The notes under the pieces: generated by a model | Database searches by the model: none | What the model saw: the letters and a program-made list of their open reading frames with translations, nothing else | What the model was told of the DNA's origin: nothing | Source of the DNA: Leptasterias polaris | Lineage: Eukaryota; Echinodermata; Asteroidea; Forcipulatida; Asteriidae | Length of the DNA: 64,000 nt | Assembly (NCBI GenBank): GCA_037783415.1 | Contig: JAZGTN010000097.1 | Coordinates: 2,790,001 to 2,854,000, forward strand | Direction: 5' to 3' | Translations under genes and position numbers: made by a program | In this document: positions 51,273 through 62,500 of the stretch, in pieces | How the letters are laid out: each line of letters opens with the position of its first letter | Position numbering within the stretch: position 1 is the first letter of the stretch

Positions 51273-53503
51273 AAGAGATACAAATTGAACTGACCTTCTA
51301 AAACTTGAAAGCTTGAAATGAACTGCAATAACAATGATACCGACGAGTCTGTCCATCAGACACAGGAAACACGATAGTACACCTCATGCACATGACGTGC
51401 GTTTCCGTTATTTCATCTTCATCAGTTTACCTCTAAGATGGCGAGTTGATGACGTCAAAAGGCCTATAAGGAAGGCTGCCATTTTGCCTCCGTCATGTTA
51501 GCAGTTTTTCACAATGGTTGGATTTGTTTTGCAAACTAGACATGAGACCACCAAAGAGTGTCTCAACATGTGATTGGACATGCAGGCTTATACTTAAAAT
51601 AGTTTGAGATAAGATATCAGTTGGTGTTCTTGAATTTGTTGTTTAATCCGCCCTCAACTTTCCATAAAAAATGAACGGAAAAAATGAACGGGAAAAGTGA
51701 CAAATTTTTAATGGAATTGAAGAGCGAGAGTAACCGATTAAAAAAAAAAAAATTAACTAAAAACAAAATAGTGTTAGCCTGCAAGTCCGTTCACATGTTA
51801 TAGCACTTGTGGTGGTTTCAGGTACTTAAAAAGCTACAACCATTGGAAAAACTGCTTGTACGTGATGGCTGTAGAAAAGTTTCATTGAGTGTGTTTCCTG
51901 TCATCGGTCAGTCCTGAAAAAATTACCGAAACGGTTAGATGAAGAATTGTCTTGGACTATATTGTGTTTACATTAACAAGTATTAATTATATATTTATCA
52001 AAACAATATTTATTAAGAAAACAAAATCGTGATTCTATTGATTAAATGTTTACATATAAAGTTATAGCGTATGAACAATTTATATTGCGAGTAGTGAACA
52101 CTTGAACTTTTGGTTAAAAAAATTAATATTCTGAGTACAGCTTAATTAAAACTCTTTGTTTATCAACTCTGCATGCCAGGCCCAAGTTAAATTTACCTCG
52201 TGCTTCTAAATTGTTCGACTTCTCTACATGATGACAATTTATAAGCATAGTATAATTAGTAGGCCTAGGCCTAAAACTATCATTTCATAATGGGGTTTAA
52301 CATTATCTTCAGTCGTTCATTGGTGTTGAACTTTCAGTGAGTGTTAACTTTTACCAGACAATTTATGAAACATTTGAAGTGGCTCAATTTTTAGACCTAA
52401 AACAGCAATTTGGGGGGTTTTCAGACAATTAAACCGCTGGTGGTCATACTCACTGTAAAAAAAATCGTCTGTTTTTGACAATAAATGCGTACGCCGGGTG
52501 TGAACGCGGTTTTATCTTTGTGCAGCAAATTGGTGTTCTTGGTGACTTTTGTATTTCTTGTCAATCAATAATTAGGCCTAAGCAATTTAAAAAACTTTAT
52601 TAAATTAGGCCTATACTAGGCCTACAGGCCTTTGCGCATTGATTTTGCGAAAAAAGTCGCGGATTCAAGCGTCTTAATTTGAAAAGGCCCTATTCATTCG
52701 AAAATCACTGAAATTCAAGTTGTTCATCGCTGTCATCACAAGGCATATGGGGGTAATGTTTGTGGTAGTTTGCCTGCTTTAACTGAAAGGTTTAAAAAGA
52801 TATCCAAGTTGTCTTCTATAACAGCACTAGGCCTACATGTTCTCATGCTTCTTATATGCCTAGACCTACTGAGTCTTCAGGCAAACGTTCATAACTTGGG
52901 CCAACCTATGAGTGGTGGCCTTCTCGGCCTTAGCTGAAGGGATATATTATATTTGGATATGGATTTAACTGTAAACAGAAATGAGTTGAACAAATACAAT
53001 TGGCCAAACAGAAATATTACAACTTTATTTTTTGGAAACGATGTCCAACTCTATTATTCCATGAGCCCGAACCTTTTGGTGGTCATCTAATAGGCCTATA
53101 GGCACATAAGACCCACCCCGACCCCAAATTATATTCATAGAACACAATTGTGCAATTGGTATGGATAGCAAACTATGAGCGGCATGGTGCACCGAAACTT
53201 AATCACTGGCTCTAGGCATGCACAAAAAAAACCCCACCATGATTTGCGTTTTATTTGGCCTGGAAAATCTGCATAGGCCGACACTAAAATTTGATAACAT
53301 TTTAACTACACACGGTTGCGCAGGGCGGACCTGTTGTGTCCACTGATCTCTAAGTAGAGATCAGTGGATGTGTCAATGAAAACTGAGGTTCTGCCGAACA
53401 ACTTTTTTAGTCTGGTGCAAGTTGTGTACTTTATTTTCTGCTATCAACTCATATGGGATAGTGGGATCCAGTTTCAGTAAAAAGGCAGCGCTAGTTTCCA
53501 AAA
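51273..53503. other. Intergenic region between repeat-protein copy 2 and MUS81
   Basis: Counterpart of 31679-34138 without the MITE. It contains the palindromic empty site at 53343-53370 (arms CCACTGATCTCT / AGAGATCAGTGG). The promoter of full MUS81 should lie at its right end. No other gene recognised. Confidence 0.5.
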
Positions 53504-56500
53504 ATGAGTTTAGAGCCAGCTCCGAAAAAGAGGAAAAAGAAAGTAGACCGTTGCCCCAATCCACTTTTTGTGAAATGGTTGACAGAATGGCGGGACGAAG
53601 CTGCAGAACAAGGAAAGAAAACTCAGTACGCTTACGGAAAGGTAAGTATCGGCGGCCCTGCCAAATGTCTTGTTTCAAATACTTGCCCAGTTCCCGGACA
53701 ATTGGGATCCGTAGGCAGGCGCAGCATGTAAGACTATAGCCCCATTTAGTGCCAATACTCTGGACTTCCTCCGATCCTTGGCCCTACGCCCATGTACTTC
53801 CAGAAGGTGTGATAATTTTTCGAATATCAACTCACGTTTTACGCCGAGATTTTTTCCCCAGTCGTCACTCATTGTATCCGATTTGTGAAAAGCACATTAA
53901 AACGCCATTGTGCAACCTCGTTTTGGTGTAATTTTGAAGAAATTCTGAGGCGTTACTGCCACCGATTTGACTGCCCGGCATCCATTTTGTTGATCGGTTG
54001 ATTTCAACAGAGGGCGCCCTGCGCTAGGGCATTATGGGATAGGCAAGGGACCCTTTCGCGCGCTAGGGCATGAGAGATGTTCCCCTGCCTATCCCAGCAT
54101 GCCCTAGCGCAGGGCGCCCTCTGTTGAAATCAACCGATCAACAAAATGGATGCCGGGCAGTCAAATCGGTGGCAGTAACGCCTCAGAATTTCTTCAAAAT
54201 TACACCAAAACGAGGTTGCACAATGGCGTTTTAATGTGCTTTTCACAAATCGGATACAATGAGTGACGACTGGGGAAAAAATCTCGGCGTAAAACGTGAG
54301 TTGATATTCGAAAAATTATCACACCTTCTGGAAGTACATGGGCGTAGGGCCAAGGATCGGAGGAAGTCCAGAGTATTGGCACTATAAATGGGGCTAGTAA
54401 GACTAAAGCCTAGGCCATAGCATGGGAATGTTTTTTTAAAAGGGTTGACGCTAGCCGGGTAGCCCCATGATTGTTACCGTAATGATAAATAGATAGTGCC
54501 AATCAAGAAAACATATCCGGATCCGACTGACACGTTTTCACTCATTGTTACCAAAAGCAACATCTCATTTGAGTAAATAACTAAATTAAATTAGGATTAG
54601 ATTAATAGAATGATTACTAATCATGCTAATTTAATAACTAATTTAAGACCCAGTAACCATGGTAACTTGGGCGCTGTACCTGTTTTTTTTCTCTCGGAAT
54701 TTTGACTTCTGCGATCGTACTAGCGCCCCAGGAAATTATCCTAGGTACGATTGATTGTAAACCTCAATTTGCTATGATTTTGCAAACACCAAGCCACAAA
54801 AAATGCCTCAGAATGAAAAAAATAGCCAACAAAATGGCTTACTGGCTTCTTATATGTCTAAGATGCAACATCAGGCATTTAATGCTCCAAATTGACGATT
54901 TTTTAAGTCAACAATCGGAGAAACCATACATGACGATCGGAGAAACCATACATGACGATCCAAATCTCGCTTGTATCGACGGGTGCCCTGCCTCAACCGC
55001 ATAGTCGTCACGGTTGAGGCAGGGCACCCGTCTAACCTGTCAAATTTTAGACGGGTACCCTGCCTCAACCGTGACGATAATATTTTGTAAAATTAATGCG
55101 AAAAAGTAGCAGTCGAATACTGGAATTTTTCCCCAACAAATTTTAGTAACGAAATTTGTCACTATAAATTAATACTGCTAGATTGTTTGGCACAGTTTTC
55201 CTTTCTTAAGTCGGTGCCTGATGAACTGAACATATGCAGAATTTATTAGCCCAACTTGTTGGGCAGTAAATGGCCCTCAATTTTTGGGGGGAAATTTCTG
55301 CATCTGGCCACCACTTTTTAAAGGGATTTATTTGATTTTGTAATGTTGGACTTTATTTCCCTTTTTTAAATTTTCCTCTCAAGGAATCGGTATCTGAAAT
55401 ACTAAATTTTGACCTTAAAAAGGGAAAATTCAAGTGCACAATTCATCGCGTGGAACTCTCGCACACTCGTGCCCAATGAACTGAAATGGAGTGTAGCGAG
55501 TAGCATTGTCAAGACCACCATTGATTCCAAAATGGCTTTGTTTTTGCATGATTTTGACACTTTGAAAATGTATTGGTTCAAAATGCCTGTGCCTCTCTGT
55601 CAACCCTTCTGGACAGGTGAGGATATAATTTGACCTCAATTAAGGGCGTTTGGTGGCTGGAAGCGGAATTTTAATCATTATTTTTAACATCGGTGTAGAG
55701 CTAGACCCAGCTGGTAGACTGTTTTGCGCAAGTTTTTCTGTCTTAATTTAAGTCACAGTCACTGATGCGGTTATTTCGTGAGCAATATTCACTTGCAAGA
55801 TAATGTTCTTTCTCCTAGACCCAGTAACTGGGGCGTTGTACTCCTCTTTTTGAAATTGTGACCTCAACAATCATACCAGTACAACAATGGAAGTCAAAAT
55901 TTAAAAAAGAGAAGTACAGCGCCCCAGTTACTGGGTCTATCTTTATCCCTTATACTATTGATTTAAGAATATTTTCAACAAAATTTAAGCATTATGTAAA
56001 AAATAAAACAAAATAAATGCCTCACTGTTTTGCTTGATTATTTATTTAACTAAAACTTATTTTTCTTGTAAACCATTAGGCGCTGAGTTCTCTCAAAAAG
56101 TATCCCATGCCCCTGACATCTGGAAAGGAAGCAACAATCTTAGATAATTTTGGGGAAAAGATCTGTAAGATGTTAGATCACAAGTTGGAAAAACATGTTG
56201 AAGAAAATGGTGAGTAAGGCTGTCCTCTCTCTTGTTATTGTTTGGTAAAAGCATTATTTACAATAAAATTATTTGGGGGGAAGGCTGGTTCAAGGTTATT
56301 GTGCTTTTAAGGAGCAAGGTTATACATAAAACCTAATTGTGAAATTCCATTGTCAAACTTTTCTGTATATGATATAATGGAAAGAGTTGTATGCATGTAA
56401 GTGTGTCACTGATACTAGTTGGAGTCTATGAATAATGGGGACATGTAAACAGCGTTCCGTTATAATAAGTTTATTCTAAAAAATGTAGAGAAGAGAGCAG

Positions 56501-59500
56501 GGTACATTATGATGTTACTCCTCTAGCAGTGAATGTGAAAGTGGGGGCCTGGGAGGGCGCCAGTTGGAACAGGTTTAGTTTGCACATAAATAAAAGGCAA
56601 TGGGCGTATGGATATAAATGCAATGAGTAAAAGACCCTAGCATTTGTTTAAAAAAATGACAGAAAATAGTGTATTTAAAGGAACAATTAGTCAACTTTGT
56701 GAGGGATATATTTATAACAGTCACAGCATCCTAATACCAAAAGCACATTTTAAGTTTAAGTTATCGCGATTGGCAATTATTTTACGCAGGAGAATCGTCC
56801 TCGTTGGAAGCTGACCATGAACCATTAGTATCGTCACTGACTACACAAGCTCATTCCACATCCTCTGTACCATATGAAGACATTCTGGCCGTTCCTCCAC
56901 CCCAAGATGAGATTAACGGAGTTGACCAGCAAGTATGTAGATCTCGATAAATTACCTGCAACCAAAGTTTGAGTGACATTTATTTGTTACAATTTTTTTG
57001 AATGTGTTGAAAACAAATTTATTTTACAAAACCAAATTTCTTTTTGTTACAGTGTATAGTTTTTTATCAAACTATGTGCTCCACTGTTTAACTATACATT
57101 TTTAAAGATGTAGTGAAGAGAACAAGTAAGACATTTAACATAAGCCTGACGTTAAAGTTCATATTCAGCTGTGCCATTGATTATAGAGAGTTGGTTCTTC
57201 AAATGTCTAATACTATTTACCACTTGGCGACAGTATTAAAAACTCTTGATCATGCCATTCCTTGGTATTATTATATTTGAATGATTGAAATAATTGTTTT
57301 GTATTTTTGAGACTATATTTTTCACAATGAAACCCTGACTGAACAAAGTAAAGACAACAATCTTTCTCATAAAATGCACCGTGATTTTTTTTTTTCTCTT
57401 TTGAGAAATTATGGATTGTCCTCACCTTGAATAGGCCAATAAGCCATGGTCAATGATCGGCCATGGTTTGCTGGAATCTCAAACTTGCCTCCTATATGCC
57501 GAATATACAATGATAAGCAAAGGTGGCAGCCTATCGATCTCTCGTAATCCTTGTTTGTACAACAAAAGGATGAATGTCTGGAATCGGAGATTACACAATA
57601 ACCTCTGGAAACAAGGAGACTGGGACCATGAATTCCAGGACCGTTTTTTCTTTGTACTTGGGAAACAAAGTGGAGCACGATGAGTGCATGCCTGTGCAAG
57701 CTACATAATAGAATATCAGGGGGGCGTAGTTGTAGTCAACCAAAAGAGAAGTTCTGTTACTTTTCCGAAACGTACACTTTCACCGTAATTCAGTTTGGAA
57801 AAGTTTTGGTTTGTAACACATTATCTGATGTCAAGTTGTTAAAAAGTAGTTCCTTTTCAATTTAGAATCCTTGACTGAATACCGTATGGTTTTATATGTT
57901 TCTTGAGTTGTACATTTTTCACTTATCACTATCACTAAACAGCTCAGAAAAAAGTTCCAGTGAGCAGCAGCTTCAGTCTTGATCTCCTATATAGAGGTCG
58001 TACTCTCCTACTAGATTGATGATTATTTCCTTTTCTTTTTGTAGAGGAAGAGAAGACCTTCCAACCGTGGGCCGAGGGAGTATGTTCCTGTCTACAGATC
58101 AGGGCCGTATGCGCTTGTTCTTACACTATACAGGCATTATAGGGTATGTTAGACTGAGGTACCGTAATTTCCTGCGGATAAGACACATCTTATCCGACTT
58201 TCGAAGGTAAAAAAAGGTAACGGCATCTTATCTTCCGATGCACCTTATCTTCCGATGCGCCTTATCTGATTTTGATTGAGTTCATTGTGATGATTACAAT
58301 GTGAAATCTTACCTTTATACTGCAAAATAGTTCCTTTATTTCGTCCAGGGTAATTCTGCATGTCACATTTTTCTTAAAATAAAACCTACACCGTTCACAT
58401 TTTTGACGAAACTTACCGAAGAACGAAGTTACTGGCCATGCTGCTGCCCACAATAATAACAATGACAGCGCGAATGAGCGACGATCAAAATGCTGCACAC
58501 AGTACACTGCTATATCACATGACATGTACTAGTCTTTATTAAACAAGTCGTTTATTGTATGTTTTGTTATCGTGAATTTTGCCAACAGGGCTTACGTTCC
58601 TAATCTGAAAGCATTATTAAGAAAGCGCCCTCTAGCATTCGTTGGTTCTTGCATGTATTGTTGTGTACAAAAAAGTGAGTAACGAAGACTTGCAGCCAAT
58701 TGATTGGGAAACGTTGGGAAAACATTTATCTGCGCGCGCTCGTTGTGTAAAATTTGTAAAGCTATGGTTTTATACAAAAACTTTAAAACGATCATGGAAA
58801 AAATAATAATGAAAAAATAGCAGTGATGTTTTACTCGTCTTCGTGATTATAAAATTACGATCCCTTTGCGCTATGGTAAGTGTGCTTATACCATCACAAT
58901 GACCCCTGTATGTGTTGATGTACAAGCGGTATGGGACTATGACAATGAGAGCGTGTATTCTGTTAAAGATATATGTTGCGCCTTATGCGGTGGGGTGCCT
59001 TATCTGTTAACCCTGGAATATTATTTTGGTACTTTGAGGTTCAGCGCCTTATGCGCCGAGCGCCTTATGCGCCGAGCGCCTTATCCGCAGGAAATTACGG
59101 TAGTAAGCTTGTGAGTGGACAATTGAAAAGAACTTTTCCTGAATAAACGAAGAACATGCATGGTGTGTCTACCAGTCCTCTGGTCACAGCTTGAATCAAA
59201 CTTTGAACAAAATCAGTGCTGCTGTGAGTCAAATACTGTGATGATGTGAGTCAAATACTGTGTTGCTGTGAGTCAAAATCAGTGTTGCTGTGAGTCAAAT
59301 ACTGTGTTGCTGTGAGTCAAAATCAGTGTTGCTGTGAGTCAAATACTGTGTTGCTGTGAGTCAAAATCAGTGATGCTGTGAGTCAAATACTTTGTTGCTG
59401 TGAGTCAAAATCAGTGTTGCTGTGAGTCAAATACTGTGTTGCTGCTGTGAGTCAAAGTCAGTGTTGCTGTGAGTCAAATACTTTGTTGCTGTGAGTCAAA

Positions 59501-62500
59501 TACTTTGTTGCTGTGAGTCAAATACTGTGTTGCTGTGAGTCAAAATCAGTGTTGCTGTGACTTAGAATCAGTGTTGCTGTGACTCAAAATCGGTGTTGCT
59601 GTGACTCAAAATCAGTGTTGCTGTGAGTCAAATACTGTGTTGCTGTGAGTCAAAATCAGTGTTGCTGTGAGTGAAATACTGTGTTGCTGTGAGTCAAAAT
59701 CAGTGATGCTGTGAGTCAAACTCAGTGTTGCTGCAACTCAGAATCAGTGTTGCTGTGACTCAAACTCAGTGTTGCTGTGACTCAGAATCAGTGATGCTGT
59801 GACTCAAACTCAGTGTTGCTGTGAGCCAAATACTGTGTTGCTGTGAGTCAAAATCAGTGTTGCTGTGAGTGAAATACTGTGTTGCTGTGAGTCAAAATCA
59901 GTGATGCTGTGAGTCAAACTCAGTGTTGCTGCAACTCAGAATCAGTGTTGCTGTGACTCAAACTCAGTGTTGCTGTGACTCAGAATCAGTGATTCTGTGA
60001 CTCAGAATCAGTGATGCTGTGACTCAAACTCAGTGTTGCTGTGACTCAGAATCGGTGTTGCTGTGACTCAGAATCAGTGATGCTGTGACTCAGAATCAGT
60101 GTTGCTGTGACTCAGAATCAGTGTTGCTGTGAGTCAAAATCAGTGTTGCTTTGAGTCAAGTACAGTGTTGCTGTGACTCAAAATCATTGTTGCTGTGACT
60201 CAAAATTCCAGAGGCGGGGCCCGTTGTAGCGAAGAGTGTTCATAGAGTAAGAAGTGCGTGCAAAAGGGATACACAGATCATGACAAGAGCGAGGCAGTGG
60301 GAAAGTAGTTAGAGAAAGTGTAGGGCAGAAGATTATTTGTGTATTTGAACATGAAAATGCCTGTTTGAAGTTTGTTGATATCCGATTGGCAAACAAGGGC
60401 GCAGTATGGTTTCAGTTAACCCTTAAATAGAGAAGGAATGAGTCAAAGATCAAAGATATTCTTGAATATTATGAACGTTTTTACAAAGACTCCTAGCATT
60501 CATGTAGTATACAGAAAAGTAGCCTGTGGAATCGGACATTAAATTATTAAAGTAATTACTTTCAAAATAAGAACAACAATTTGTGGATATAGTATCGTCT
60601 AGGCTATACAAATTATAAATACTACAATCGGGAAACATACAGAGTGGGGGTGGGGGAACACACACACACACACAAGTGTGTAACAGCCTGCAATCGTGGA
60701 CCCTCCTTTGTTCAACTCTTTGTGATAGCAACCGTGGACCACAATGCTTTCCTTCGTGATAGCAACCGTGGACCTATTGTCCTCTTTTGTTATAGGTCCC
60801 CGGTTTGAATGTGGTTACCTACTCACACACACACAAATGTTTGTGAATCCGCTTACCGAGGACTTCTCTTTGTTCTCCCATTGTTTGGACATAGTTTCTT
60901 TTAGCGACGTCCCTATTGGGTTTGTACACAAAAACGAAGCGAGGACGTCCTCGCTCTGTCAAACACCCGGATCCCTTTTGTTAAAGTCCTCGGTTTGAAT
61001 GGATAGACACGCTCACACACACAGGTGTGTAAACACCTGCAATCAGGGACCTCCTATTGTCCCTCTTTTGTTTATAACCTTTTTGCAACAGCTCCCATTG
61101 GTTTTGTACACGCTCTCCAACTGGGGACCTTTCCCCAACCGGGGACCCTATTGTCCTCTTTTGTTATAGGTCCCCGGTTTGAATGTGTATACACATCCCG
61201 GTGCACACACCATTGTGGGGACTTCCTATTGTTGTTCTATTATTCCCTTTTCTATTGAATCTGGTGTGGGGACCCAGTTTAACAAAGAAAAACGTTGTGG
61301 GGACCTTTGTTCCATCGTATAAAAGTCCCCACAGCTCTGGGTATGCCTACCTACCTACTCACACACACACAGGCTTGTTTATGGTGTTAACCAAGGACTT
61401 CTCTTTGTTCTCCCTTTGTTTGGACATAGTTTTTTTTAGCGACGTCCCCATTGGTTTTGTACACGAAAATGAAGGGAGGACGTCCTCTGTGCACCTTTTT
61501 CCCGGATCCCTTTTGTTAAAGTCTTCGGTTTGAATGCGTGGACATGCCCACGCACACACACACAAAAACAAGAAAAATGGAAACTAGTAATACAAATTAT
61601 TTGAGAAAAAAACCCAGCAAATCGTTATACTTAGTTACTCGAAGTAAGCAACAACAAAAAACACAGTTTAAAACGAATCAAAACAAAACAAGTGGGAAAC
61701 TCATTATTAATTGCGTGAATAGAATCTGGGGGAGCTAAATAGCTAGAAAGCTATAATTCAATCAAAATGTGGCAGGCATTATGGAGATATTGAACAATGC
61801 TCATATAATTAAAAATTTGACATAATTGAGAGACAAGTACAGTCAACATCAACAATTCTATGAAGTGAATTTGTTTAGTTGACTCAACGATGAGACAGAC
61901 ACTTTACTGTTGTTCTCAAGGAGCAAGATGATCCTCCCATCCTTTGTCCATGCTGCCTTTACTGATGAAAGGGGCGAATGTCCACTTTTTTCTTCTTTCA
62001 GATACCTGCAAGTAAAAGATTCATGCTGAAGACTGAGCTCCAGAGAGAGGCACAACCACTGAGTGAAAAATCCTTCAGGATTGTAAGTACAGAAAACAAG
62101 ATGTCAACACTAACAATAGCCACACAACCCCATCCCCCAACGAAGAAAACAACAAAACAATCAAACCTCACACTCTTCACTTTAGAGAAATTTAGAAACT
62201 ATGTGTACGTGATGACATTTATGAAGAAACCGTATTCTTCAAAACAAGGGAAAAACATGCCTCAGGATTGCTTAACTTGTATCAGTTTCTCGCAAACAAT
62301 TTACTTAGGTACTCTTTAACAGAACCATTCAAACATTGAAAGCTTAGGAGAACAACTTTGACCATCTTGAGCTCTTTCTGGATCTCTATCTCATTGTGCA
62401 TTGAAACGAAATGGTATAGTTTTGGTGACTTATTTTTGATCAATGGAAATACTTAATGGTATTTTACAGGGTTCGTAGAGCTGACAAAATAGTCCTAGAC

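Larger units (their letters stand above)
37300..57353. repeat. Segmental tandem duplication, unit 2 (20.05 kb)
   Basis: Direct repeat of 20683-37299. It is longer because of a ~3.2-kb internal amplification in the repeat-protein gene (47.3-51.2 kb), the 660-bp foldback at 53737-54396 plus its duplicated target, and a ~150-bp stretch near 46530-46680 that unit 1 lacks. It starts inside the AAAGTCGCCC element, carrying only its right arm (37300-37677), and ends in MUS81 intron 3. Confidence 0.95.

Noticed and set aside
53749..54382. Identical 60-residue open frames on opposite strands (53749-53931 + and 54200-54382 -)
   Set aside because: They are the two inverted arms of the foldback element, not genes.
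58866..59114. 82-residue open frame with cysteines
   Set aside because: Lies inside the 939-bp TA-flanked transposon and crosses its right end; no similarity to a transposase.
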